From Flectonema sp. DT1601 (lineage: Eukaryota > Euglenozoa > Diplonemea > Diplonemida > Diplonemidae), in the NCBI GenBank assembly GCA_964019425.1, contig OZ025829.1, positions 496,001 through 560,000 on the forward strand: 64,000 bases of DNA, written 5' to 3'. Under the pieces are notes generated by a model that did no database searches, was not told the DNA's origin, and saw only the letters and a program-made list of their open reading frames with translations. A program made the translations under genes and the position numbers. Each line of letters opens with the position of its first letter. The first letter of the stretch is position 1. Positions 18,590-30,100 of this stretch are shown piece by piece.

Positions 18590-18929
18590 CTTAAAATGCA
18601 CAGTAAATGCGTTTCGGTCTCTCTCTGTCTCTTTTACTTCTGCATGGTGATTGAATTTGTTTACATACTCGGCAACACTCCTCCGCTGATAAGTTAACCA
18701 TCACCATTAATGCTCACTGTAAGTTATGTTGCGATACATTTATATTTTACAAATTAGGGTTGTTACCGATTGGTGGAGGTGACCATGTGAACTTATTATT
18801 ATTTCCTACTTCTGAGTGTTTTAAGAACTCCTTAGGAAGATGCCAATCGTGACAATTGATCTTACGTGTGTTTGTAAGAAAAAGAGAACTCTAAATTAAT
18901 AATTTGAACGTCAGACACCACAATAGAAC
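18590..18929. other. Spacer with a dispersed repeat
   Basis: No gene seen. The block 18675-18750 (AAGTTAACCATCACCATT, then TTTATATTTTAC) resembles 9560-9640 and the tandem units near 9667, so it is a further copy of that interspersed family. An acceptor-like CGTCAG (18909-18914) precedes the next ATG by 15 nt. Confidence 0.45.
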
Positions 18930-19910
18930 ATGCCGGGTGTTAAGATTCTAGTTTCTGGCATGCCCTTCGATAGCTCAGAGGACGATTACAAAAACGTTCT
19001 TGGAACAGCAGGAGAAATCAGTCACGTATGGCCTCTTGACAAACAACGAGGAAGACAAGCCGTAGTTAAATTTAAAAACGTGATTGAAGCGGTATGCGGT
19101 GGAATATTCACTAAGAAATTTAGAGACAAAATGGGTGGAGAAATCAACTGCAAGATGTACCTTGCCCAGAGAAAAGGAAAAACAGTAAGACCGAAATATG
19201 ACGTTGAATCGACAGCTATATTAGTATCAAACCTTGACCCAAGCAGTACTAAGGAAGCGATTGAAATACACTTTAGAGCTTTTGGTAGCATCTTAACAGT
19301 CTTGGTAGATGCAACTGAAGAGATAAATCCAGAAGCAATATGCCAAGCTATAGTAGTGTTTGCAAACGGAAAAGACTCTCAAGCTGCTGTTAACATTCCG
19401 TTAATCCATGAGATCGATGGCATGATACTCGATATTCAATACCTAGCAAGATCTTATTATCATCTGTTACCACCAGAGGCAACCCAAGCCTCTCGATTAA
19501 GACAAGCCAGTACAACACATTACGCTGGTCCAAATGGAGAGGTAAGAGATGTTCATATTAACTCGGAGTATTTAGTTACTGTGATACGCCTTCCAGAATT
19601 AGCTGCCGTGGATAGTATTAAAAATTCTCTTACGACTTATGGTGTGATAAAGCAATGTACTAGAAACAGAGATGACACAGCGACGGTTGAATTTGAGCGT
19701 GCTGAAGATGCTTCGTTTGCCTGTGAAATTGGTTGGTGCTATCTTCATAATACTTGTTGTGAACTTGTTCAATTGGGGAAACGTGCTGTTAAAAAGCGTG
19801 ATCGAGAACGAGATCGCGACCGCGACCGCGACCGTGAACGAGACTGGGATCGCAACAAAGAAAATAGAGAGCGGGACCGAAGTCCTTCAAAATACCAGCG
19901 ACCTGATTAA
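18930..19910 (+). CDS. RRM-type RNA-binding protein with Arg/Asp-rich tail
   Basis: A single-exon protein of 326 aa. It looks like three tandem RNA-recognition-like folds: residues 4-75 (VKILVSGMPF as RNP2-like strand, then GRQAVVKFKNV as RNP1-like), 95-172 (AILVSNLDPS, then CQAIVVFANG) and 217-285 (LVTVIRLPEL, then TATVEFERAE). RNP1 aromatic residues are partly replaced, so RNA contact may be atypical. Residues 288-326 are an Arg-Asp/Glu alternating tail (RDRERDRDRDRDRERD), as in U1-70K-like and other splicing factors, and predict nuclear location and protein contacts. The frame is ordinary for the region. A precise ortholog cannot be named; a PTB/hnRNP-L-like protein is one option because such proteins also have degenerate RNP motifs. 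Confidence 0.82.
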   Translation: MPGVKILVSGMPFDSSEDDYKNVLGTAGEISHVWPLDKQRGRQAVVKFKNVIEAVCGGIFTKKFRDKMGGEINCKMYLAQRKGKTVRPKYDVESTAILVSNLDPSSTKEAIEIHFRAFGSILTVLVDATEEINPEAICQAIVVFANGKDSQAAVNIPLIHEIDGMILDIQYLARSYYHLLPPEATQASRLRQASTTHYAGPNGEVRDVHINSEYLVTVIRLPELAAVDSIKNSLTTYGVIKQCTRNRDDTATVEFERAEDASFACEIGWCYLHNTCCELVQLGKRAVKKRDRERDRDRDRDRERDWDRNKENRERDRSPSKYQRPD

Positions 19911-20188
19911 CCAAATCTACGTATCACATTGTACCTGTTATCTTCGTTTAACTTTCTTTGCCGATCAGGCAAAAATAGCCACAACGACAATCTATATAAA
20001 GCATTATGCTTACACATTTCTAAGCCATCCGACTTCGTGTAATAAGAGTAGTAATAATTTATACCACATTAATTCCTTTTTTTAAGGTCACCCACAAAAC
20101 ACGCATATGAGGTGATCCTTTTTTTCAAATTTTCTCTTCTTTTCTAATTGTCGTTCAACATACACATTTTTTTTTTTAACTTAAAAGA

Positions 20189-21784
20189 ATGTACAGATTA
20201 TCGAATAAGAATTGTATTCGGTACTTGAGTTCCATGAGCTCTGTACAGGACTTGTTAAAGACGAGTGACAATTCATTTATAAGGGAGCTATCAGAAGATA
20301 AGAGTGGGTTAGAGCAGCACATACCAAGACAATTAGACGATCACTACGCCAGAGTGATTCCTGATAAACCACCAAATGCTAAGACTGTGATCATAAGTGA
20401 TGAACTGTGCGATGAGATGAACTTGTTAAAAAATGAAAGTCAATTTGAACAGTTTTTAACGGGAGTTGAAATTGGTGAGGGATGCCATCCATGGGCTACA
20501 GCATATGGTTGTCATCATAGAGGGTCGTACATGGGTCAAATGGGTGATGGAAGAGCAATGTCTCTGTGTGAGGTTTCACCAAAAGGACACAAACTTGAAA
20601 TTCAACTCAAAGGTGCCGGTCGAACTCCTTTCAATCGAACCTTCGACGGAAAGTGTGTCATTCGATCATGTGTACGTGAGTTTCTAATGTCTGAGCACCT
20701 TCATGCTTTAGGCATTCCAACGACACGTGCTCTGGCTGTGTTTTATACAGGTGACTCAGTTATAAGACAATGGTATAATCACAACTCTGACAGACAAGAA
20801 GTTAAAAGAGAAGATGGAGCTCTAACCGTGAGAGTTGCTTCAAGTTTTTTAAGATTTGGACACTTTGAATTGTTTTGGAGAAAAGAATCATACGATGACT
20901 TAGTACAACTCGCTGACTATGCTGCTGTGAGAAATTTCAACTTACCAAAAGGAGAAGTGAATTCTTATATAAAAATGTTTGAAAATATCGTAACCAAATC
21001 TGCTAAATTAGTAGCTTCTTGGATGGGCGTTGGATACGTCCATGGGAACATGAACAGCGACAATATGAGCATCGACGGACTCACTTTAGATTTTGGTCCA
21101 TTCGGAATGATGGAAGACTACAAACCATTTTGGAATTCCTGGGTAGCAACTCCTCACTACGGTTATTCCTTACAACCGACTTGCATGGAGAGAAACTGCA
21201 CTGTTTTATCAAATTGTTTTAAAGACTTATTGGAACATGTTGGAGCATCTACTACAGAAATCCAACAGATTGCAGACATTCAAAGTCGGTTCTACGAAAT
21301 ATTCACAAACGAATGGAATGATATTATCCGTAAGAAACTTGGTCTGCGAGAATACAATACCGAAATTGGAAATTTATGGAGTTCCCTAACGACTTTGATG
21401 GAGGAAGACAGCGTTGACTTCACTACTCTATTCAGAACCCTTTGTGATATTGGGGATTCTGTTGAGGGAGGTATCGATAAACTAATAGCATCGAACATCT
21501 TCAGGGATGGTCATCCCAATAATGAGTTGGAATGGAAATCTTGGTTAGAAAAATACATAAAACTACCGAGAGACGTTGAGTTACAGAAATCAGTCAATCC
21601 TTCGATTGTGTTAAGAAATTACTTTGCTCTTGAAGCGTACACTACTCTACCTGAAACGATGGTATTGAAATCAATTCATGAAGTGCTGAAGACACCTTAT
21701 TCTGATTCACACATGTCATCGAAGTACTACGGACCTACTCCAGACTGGGCGGTCACCAAGCCAGGTGTCCATCAGACTACTTGA
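20189..21784 (+). CDS. selO: SelO-type protein adenylyltransferase (AMPylase)
   Basis: Member of the SelO/YdiU family, a kinase-fold enzyme that transfers AMP from ATP to Ser, Thr or Tyr of target proteins; eukaryotic members are mitochondrial redox regulators. The 531-aa single exon has the family signatures GDGRAMSLCE (119), LKGAGRTPFNR (140), IRSCVREFLMSEHLHALGIP (158), VHGNMNSDNMSIDGLTLDFG (284) and QPTCMERN. The catalytic/metal Asp and Asn (D291, N292) and the DFG-like Asp (D301) are present. The N-terminus MYRLSNKNCIRYLSSMSS is basic and hydroxylated with few acids, like a mitochondrial presequence. The C-terminal redox motif (CxxU/C, or VSCSS in bacteria) is absent: the protein ends in PDWAVTKPGVHQTT. 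The ATG follows an AG acceptor-like site by 1 nt. Confidence 0.95.
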   Translation: MYRLSNKNCIRYLSSMSSVQDLLKTSDNSFIRELSEDKSGLEQHIPRQLDDHYARVIPDKPPNAKTVIISDELCDEMNLLKNESQFEQFLTGVEIGEGCHPWATAYGCHHRGSYMGQMGDGRAMSLCEVSPKGHKLEIQLKGAGRTPFNRTFDGKCVIRSCVREFLMSEHLHALGIPTTRALAVFYTGDSVIRQWYNHNSDRQEVKREDGALTVRVASSFLRFGHFELFWRKESYDDLVQLADYAAVRNFNLPKGEVNSYIKMFENIVTKSAKLVASWMGVGYVHGNMNSDNMSIDGLTLDFGPFGMMEDYKPFWNSWVATPHYGYSLQPTCMERNCTVLSNCFKDLLEHVGASTTEIQQIADIQSRFYEIFTNEWNDIIRKKLGLREYNTEIGNLWSSLTTLMEEDSVDFTTLFRTLCDIGDSVEGGIDKLIASNIFRDGHPNNELEWKSWLEKYIKLPRDVELQKSVNPSIVLRNYFALEAYTTLPETMVLKSIHEVLKTPYSDSHMSSKYYGPTPDWAVTKPGVHQTT

Positions 21785-22285
21785 AGTTCGTAGTGTCTGC
21801 GATTGATATAGTATCATGTCATCGTAGACAGCTTTGCTTCATTTCAAATCCTTTAAAAAAAAACTACCCCATGCTGTGACGCGCAGACATTCTCAATAAC
21901 AAGACAATCAATAATCTTTTGAGAGTCTGTGCTGAGCTACGGGAATTTTTTTTTTTTTTAAATTTCTTTTTTTTTAAAGGAAAATCTCCTCTAACCCTTC
22001 TTTACACTTTCTTTTTTGTTTAATTAAACAGAATTGGTAAAAAAAAACCATTTTCTTTTTTAATATAAACATGTCAATCAAAGTGTAGTTATTTCTTGTT
22101 TTTCTTTATATGCGTTTGAAGACTGTTGTACTCACGTGAGCATTAAAATAACTCTAGCCATTGTATGGTGTTTGGTGATTATTATTATTATTATTATTAT
22201 TATTTTTTTAATGTCTCATTTTCACAGAACCCCTCAGGGAGGGTTATTTACCAAAAAAAAATAATTAAAAAAATAATAATTAATC
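21785..22285. other. AT-rich spacer
   Basis: No gene seen. Contains T/A runs and an ATT microsatellite (about 22180-22203). A good 3' splice site (TCTCATTTTCACAG, ending 22227) stands 58 nt before the next ATG. Confidence 0.5.
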
Positions 22286-23294
22286 ATGCTCGCGTGTTGT
22301 ATAAGAAATCCATCTACTGAAAAGGGAACAGATGTGCTCCTCCGAAGAGAAGAATTCCGACAGCCGGAAATGAGAGATGCCGGTGAAAAGGATCTTGACG
22401 TTGATTTGACATATGAAACCCTGAGAATAAATGGTGATCCCAGCAGGGTATTTAAACTAACAAGGTATATGGGATCGCTTCATGTTTTTGAAATATGGGA
22501 AGGTGAAGACGTCAGGGATCACAAGAAGGTAATGGTTAAATTAATGACTAAAAATACACAAAATCACGAAAAATCACAACGACAAGAAGACGCAATCAGT
22601 GCTATGTCAGTCTATAATCTTGACTGCAGTGGGAATGGGGTGAGCAATATGTTTGGATTGTTCGAGCAGTTTCCTGTCAGAGTTGGATTGAATTTTTTAG
22701 CAACAAAAATTTGGTACATTCAAGACTTTCCAGGAGGATTGACATTGTCTGAATTTTTAGTAGCAAATTATCCTCATCCAAAGCAACACCACATCTCATC
22801 TGGAATCCCCTCGGAAGAGTTGATTGCAAAAATAATGAGACAAATCATAATGGGAGTCAATGAGTGTCATGGAGCTGAGGTAATACTTCGAAACATCTGC
22901 AGCAACAATTTAAATATTTCACCCTCTGCTGACATTCTTCGGATTCATGATTTTTGGTATTGCGTTGAGGTACCTGAAGATGATCATGAAAACTGTTATA
23001 AAACTACTGTTTGGGCGGGTTATCCTTCGTACTTAGCACCTGAGTCGTTACTAGGATCGTATTACCAAACAAGTGATATTTGGTCTTGTGGAGTCATCGC
23101 GGCGGAATTAGCCCTGGGAGTTAATCCGTTCACGGCAATAGCAGTTGATTGTTTGAAAGATGGAATCAGTCTTCATACGGCTCAGAAACTACGCAAAAAC
23201 ATATCAGATGCGGCTTTATCTTTGGAACTGCAACCGAAGCAGTATGGAAAGCCATGGTCTGCTGAGTTCTTAGGATTTATTAGGGTATGTGATT

Positions 23295-23325
<31 letters not shown>

Positions 23326-23454
23326 GCACTACTTTTTTTTCTTCTAAAAAAAAAAAAAAAAAAAAAAAAACAGATGATCCTCAACCCCTGTCATAAAATG
23401 AGACCAACAGCAGCTGTATTATTAAAGCAACCATTTCTAATGAATAATCAGTAA
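22286..23454 (+). CDS. Protein kinase-like pseudokinase
   Basis: Exons 22286-23284 and 23374-23454 (359 aa). The intron joins LGFIR to MILNPCHKMRPTAAVLLKQ, restoring the typical kinase C-lobe end. The fold is plain: VMVKLM supplies the lysine (K85), YLAPES is the APE motif and SDIWSCGV is the DxW motif. Catalytic positions are altered. HRDLKPEN reads LRNICSNN, so the catalytic Asp is Asn (203) and the Lys is Cys. DFG reads DFW (222-224), although its Asp is kept, as is N208. The glycine loop is not recognisable. It could bind nucleotide but phosphotransfer is doubtful, so a scaffold or regulator role is likely. The N-terminal MLACCIRN could be palmitoylated. It follows a SelO gene, another atypical kinase fold. 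Confidence 0.88.
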
Positions 23455-23734
23455 TATAACTTTTTTTCGTTGTGTTTTTTTTTGGAAAGCAAAAAAAGAA
23501 AACTATTCGACGATCGAATTGACCAACTCACAGACAGTTATAAAATATCTATTACACGGACCTATCATAACACAGTCGAGGTATTTTGTTAACATTGCTG
23601 TTCGGGTTTTGTCATTGGCTGAAACTTACTAGTCAGATGCTCAGGTTATTCATTTATTGTCCTGCTGTCGTACACGAGCAGAATTAATTTTATTTCAAAG
23701 TTTCTTTCGGTGTCTAATTTCACCCTCAAAGGAG

Positions 23735-23765
<31 letters not shown>

Positions 23766-24151
23766 GAGGTTCAGTTTCTTACACGAACAGGAACCGAATT
23801 TAAAAAGAAAAGGGACAAAAATGGGTCAGAATTTTACAGCTGAAAAAAAAAAGAAAAAAAAGAAAAAAAAAATGAGAGAAAAGGTTTTTATTACACGAAT
23901 TCCATCCCATCCCTACTCCCCGCTACCCTTTAAGTTCGGAACGCTTTGTTGTGCTCTTGAGTACTCTGTGTGATAAACTGATTGTAAAATAATAATTCTT
24001 ACTCTCAGGCTATGCTACCTGCTGTGTTCAGATCATATAATTGCGACTCAAAAAAAAATAGGTTGTTATCAACCCATGATGTAAAAGTGTTAACAATAAT
24101 TTATTTATTATTATTATTTTTTATAAAAAAAAAAAAGTTCGGAACATCAAA
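23455..24151. other. AT-rich spacer with long A runs
   Basis: No gene seen. Two long A-rich blocks (about 23732-23763 and 23841-23872) flank GAACCGAATTTAAAAAG. An AG acceptor-like site at 24136-24137 precedes the next ATG by 14 nt. Confidence 0.5.
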
Positions 24152-27100
24152 ATGAAGTTCAAAAGTGGAGATAAGATAGTTGGAATTGGGTTATCAGACA
24201 TCGCAGGCATTGAGGGTGTTGTATTAGGATACAAAGATGAAAGACTACGAGTAAATTTCACTGGAATGGGAAAACGAAGAGTCCAAGAAGACGATGTCAT
24301 GGCTGCACCGGGACCAGCACCAAAAGCAACAAACGTACAAATATCACTACCAAGTAATCTTGATGGTGCTGCGCTTGACCTACTATACAAAGATCAGAAT
24401 ATGGGTACTACCGAATATAAAGGCCATGATATTGACGGAACATGGATTGTACCAAATCCAACGGAACTTCACAGCGAATCAATGCAAAGCACATCAAATA
24501 AAGCTAGATGGTTCAGAGATGGATCGAAAGACGGAGGTCAATTCTTCAAACACGCAAAAAAATTTGGAGACAAAGAATTTTCAAAAATTCTTGAAAAAGT
24601 AAACAATGCAAGAGAGACTTACGCAGCGACACCGATCAATCCAGGTATCAGTATAAGAAATTTAATAGACGGTTTGCAAGACAGCTCCACAGTTGAGAAA
24701 CTTTCTCCTCTGTACATATATCATGAACGAGCATGGAAGAAATGTCTTGTTTTTAGAAAAGAAGATGAAGAAAGTGACAAGTATCCTATCTGGTTATTAC
24801 TAAAAGGAGATCTCGGGTGGGAACCTGACATTCGAACTGGTGTCATATATGTTAGACGTGAAGAACTTCATTCAAGGGAATCAAAAGTCATGGAAGAAGA
24901 TATGAAACAAGCCGAAATAGCTGAAGTGACCAGAGTAGCTCTTACTGCTGGAGACATGTTTAACTCACCTGTAGCATTAGAACAGGCTTTAACTTATTTT
25001 CCTCAATGTTTTGCACCTCAAAACACCGACAACATCCTCAAAACATACGACGCTATCACACATAAGTCATCTGGAACGAATTCATTCCCAACAAAGAGAT
25101 TCGCAGTCAGACAGGAAATACCTCAAGCACCACTGGAGCAGTTTGGACATAGTCCAGCTTGGAAAGAAGGTTCTTACATTATTAGAAATGATCAAAATGT
25201 TGTTTTTAAACCTGACACGCCAACTGGTGGTCCACTATTAGGGTCTCCATGCTGGCCAACAAACGCTGTTTGCGTTGAATGTGGTCTCCGTATTGATGAG
25301 ACTCAACCAGGTGGAGTTTTGGGAGGTACAATTCTTCCTTCGTTTGTTGGTCGAACAGACCCAACGGATCCAACAAATAAAAAAAAAGAATTCATTCACG
25401 TTAGGAGTTGTATGTTTGCCAGAAAAGAAAGAGACCAACTCTGCTCAATTGAGTTTCTGTTTCGTCATCCGAAACAAAAGGATCCGAGTAAACTACAAAA
25501 GATGGTTTTACCAATTGATTACAAAAGGGGTATCAGTCCTGAGAAGCAACCATCAGGTGAATGGTGGGTTGGTGAGAAAGGAATAATCCACGTTGAGATG
25601 AAAGGAAAACCGATGACTTTCCTCCATTTTCCTTCGAGAAAATTGGTATTTCAGCTTACGGAAGACGGTAAACCCGTTTCTGAAAAGAACGCACCATTTG
25701 AAGAAGGAAGCCGACCACTTGGATACGTTACGAGAGCGAGATACGCTCAACCTGGATCTGCTGAATATCTACTGATGATATACGAACAACGTGAGGAGAG
25801 AAAACAAGCAGCAAAAGCTCTCGCAAAACAACAAGAAGACGATGAAAAGAAGAAAATCGAAGATGCTGAAACCGCTGCGAACACAAAAGAGATCGTTGCT
25901 GACGACTTACTAGAAGATTTAAAATCAGAAACAATCTCAATCTTAGATGAGTATTCGTATGTTCTTGAAGACAGAAGATGGAATGATGACTCAGCTATTA
26001 GAAAAGCAGTCAGTCTTTCAAGTGACAGTGATGACGAATCTCAACACGATGATGAACATGAAAAGAGTTCTGAATCCTCGTCTAACAGCGATGAAGAAGA
26101 CTCCTCTGCTACTGATGAAGAAGAACTAGAAACTCAACGAGTTATGAAAAGAGATGCAGAAGATGATGGAGACATGTCTATCGATTCCAACCAAGTCGAT
26201 ATCGAAGATCGTCAGTATACTTCTCGATCAACTCGTATATTCGAACCAATCGGACGTTCTCCAAAAGATCTACTTCCTTACATCTACGCCTTGAAGAGAT
26301 TATCATCATTGGCAGGTGATCGTACTGATAAGAAGTTAAAGGCAATGTTGGATAATCCAACTGACTACATTGCTCAGTTGAATGCTTATTTCTGTACCTT
26401 TCAAGATGATGAATCGAAATCTGAGATGATTAAGAAAGGATGTGAGACTTCATTCCCTCCTCTAAAATCTATTAATAGAGATGATGAATGGACATCTCTT
26501 CAAAGAGAATGGGGTGCTGGTCTTCCATCGTCTCATTTCACAAGAAGATTTATGACTGAACCATACAAAAGAGTAAAGGGACCAGACAGGGGTATTTACA
26601 AAGCAATTAGTCGTCTTTCTCGTGAAGATCATCAGAAATTTGTTCTTATTGAATGTCTCCTCCTCTCAAGAAGTATTTATCGCAGATCTAACGGACTGTT
26701 GGCATCTAAAGTAGCGCATTGTACTGACAAGGATATCACTGAACTGAGTCCTGATTTACAAAAACTATACTACGATGAGTCAATCTGGTTGAATACGGCA
26801 AAGAGATTTGGTGGAAGTGCTACTGATCTTCTTCAACAAGCATCAGCACAATTGTTAATTCCAGAACACAGGATCTCAGCTACGAGTAGCGGGGTAGTTA
26901 GAATCCACGGCATTCAAGAAACACGTCGTTCACTCGGCAGTTCAACACATCTAAAAGTCTGCAATGAAATTACTTCAGAACAGACCAACCAACTTCTTCA
27001 AGTCTATCACTTTGGTAAAACTATTAAGGAATTAGGTGTTCACAGAGGTCGTCGTGGTCGCTGGATTGGATGCGTCGGTCCAGCCGTAACTGAATTGAAC

Positions 27101-30100
27101 TTCGTACTCAGAGGAATATACGTTCCATTTAAGGGTAAAGCCGCAGCGACAATTGACAGTCTCATGGCTGACAGAGGACAATGGGTTTACGAGACTAAAG
27201 ATCCAAACACTGAACAGGTTAAACAAACACCTGTTGAATGTTTACTCGGTGAGAAGGTTGATTTAAATGTTTCTCAAGAGGGGACTGCATACGTTCCAAT
27301 ATCGAAAATTGAAAATTTCTTGGGGATTTCAGACGACTCTTCAGACGAAGACATCTCCGATTGGAGAAATCAAAACAATTCGAAATCTTCTCAAGTCAAG
27401 GTTCAGTATACTTTTACTGAATACCATCAATACTGTAAAATGAGACTTGAAATACTATCAGGTCAACACGAAGGAGTGACTACAACACTCGCTGTCTACA
27501 TGAAATCAGCTGTTCAAAGACTCTTATGGGAAAGTGGAGTCAGAGATGATCACTTAATCGAAGTGATTCAGTCTGTTTGTAAACCTTCACCAGAACGACC
27601 AGCACGAGTATCATTTCTTTATTGGTTATTACTAGAAAGTGATTATGACAGAAGAGATGATTCGTACCCATGGAGATTTCACTGTTTGTTTAGACGATTT
27701 GGTCTTACAAAAGATCAATGCACTTCATTGAAAGAAATGGTTGTCACTCACATAAATAGTAAACTATCAGTCCAAGATAGCATTGAAGTTCAGAGAAAAT
27801 GGAGAAACAACGTTCGGTTTAAATGCTACGAAGCTTGGAACTATCTCACTGTGATGTACCCTCCTAACTACGATAGTGAATCAATGGATGAAGATGACTT
27901 GAATGAAGTTGATGATTTTGATGATGATGAAAAGCAACTCTTCGATGATAACAGCTCTGATGAACACAAAAAGAAAGACAGCTACGAAGAACCAACTGAA
28001 TCAGCAGCACACGGTGTTGATATTCACGTCAACTCTGAATTCAACAGACTAGTCCAAGAAATCATGGATGAAGATCCAATCGGAAGAGTAGCAATCCTCC
28101 GCGCTCTTCACAGCATCAGAGGTCAAAACGGAGAACAACGTTACAACATTGAAGATGGAATGTTAATTGACAACAGTCAAGAGATTCATATGACTCAAGG
28201 AATAGCTGGAAAGCTAGCTCGTAGAATAAGAAAGGAAGTTCGTAAATACGACAGCAACATGGATCACGACTACGACAGTAGTGACTCAGAAAGTTCTAAT
28301 TGGGATGAGGTTTCTGAAATAAGTTCCGAAGACAGCTTCGATGCCCGCGGAGTTGATCGTAAAATATCAGAAGACCCATCCGATCCCTTTTCACGACCAA
28401 CAATGGAACGACTACTTCGTCTTCCAGGTACCTACTCAGGAAACTGTCGTCGTTGTAATGTAACAATTCAGAATCTCTATCGCTTTGCTGAAACCGTAGC
28501 TGACTTGCTTGGATCAGTTCCGGAATTCTGTTTTGAACTTTGCCCTCCTGCAGACAGTTCTCTTGAATGTGAATTAAATAAAAAGTCATCGATGGACGTA
28601 GACGACATTGAGAACTCTCCTCTCTTCCTTCTCGATAGGGTTATTAGTAGTGCAGTCGCTTGGTCGAAATTGAAAAATAATATCAACCCGCGAACTGGAA
28701 ATAAATATCCTCCGGCAGCAACACACGAAGCTAAGCAGAACTATCTGAATGCTGTGGTACAACTTTGGGAAGGTTTTCCTGAAGAAGATGAATATGAGAA
28801 TGAAAGTGAAGCCGTGACATATGAAAACAGTGAAGCTGACGAAGACGAACCAGAAGTGCTACTCGCAAAGTGGAGAGCTGAAGAGACCTGCAGATGTAAA
28901 TCAGGTCTGTGCAAGGCTTGGGATGCTATGTCTTGTGTTTATGAAGAAATGACGTGTTTGGATACGGCAGTGAAGTCTAACACTACTTTTAAATTCTCAC
29001 TACTCCAAGCCATGAGTCACCTCGGATCTATCCCTGCTACGACTGTTGCGAAGATTGATACCTTACCTTATCATATTGCTTTGAAATTCCATCGAAACTT
29101 TGACTCGAGAATGCTTCTTCCAATGTTTTCACACGCACCAGTCTCAGCTGCTTTTGCTTCTCTTTTAAAGAGAACGAGTGCATTTGTCCCTCAAGGAGTT
29201 GTCTTAAATAGATTAAGTGAATGTAATCAAAACCCTTCATTCACAGAGCGTTTGGTTGCTATTTCATGTTCTCCGTTAAAGTACGGAGGTGCTAAATCTG
29301 TTTCATTAACACACGTGTTAAGACCATTTGAATATCTCTATCACGGAGTCACAGCTGGTACAGTTATCGATCAATGCTCATGTTCTTCTTTTGAACACGC
29401 ACTTGCTGTGGCAAGACAGAAAGAAGCATCTCACTTTAGCTTTGATCCTGTGGAAGGACAACTTCAACTCCGAACATTTTCATCAAAGAACATTTCACTT
29501 GAGAAGTTAACCGAAAAGAACAAAGATAAAATGATATTCTGCACTGTTAATGAAGAACGTTTGGACGAACAAGGTGATTGGGTCACATACGACAACTACA
29601 GTAAGAAATATCTTGAAGATGATCACCCAGACATTGCTTGGGATGCATCACCAGAAGCACGTCGAGACCCAACTAACAATCACTTCTACATTCTAAAAGA
29701 CTTTAAAATCAAGCATCCAGATGACTGGGACGAGGCTTGGAAAGAGGCTGAACCTCGTCGTTATGAGCCTGACTCTAAATTAATATATTCGTACACCTTA
29801 CGCAAGTCATCGACTGGTCAAACTTGGGAAGATATGATTGAACTACGCAGAGCACCTACGATCGGATTTCCAGACTTTGCGAAATGGAAATTATACTCAA
29901 AACGTGATGAGAAAGGTCAGCTAGATGGTAAGTGGCTCACTCAGGCAGAGTTCATCCGTCGATTTGGTTTGAAGAGTGGTACTCGTCGTTGGGCTGAAGC
30001 TGAGTCACAGAGATACGTCAAACAATATGGAAAACTATTAACATTTAATGAGTTTGTTGACAAGTCGAAGCGTTCGATGACACAAATTTGGAGCAAATTA

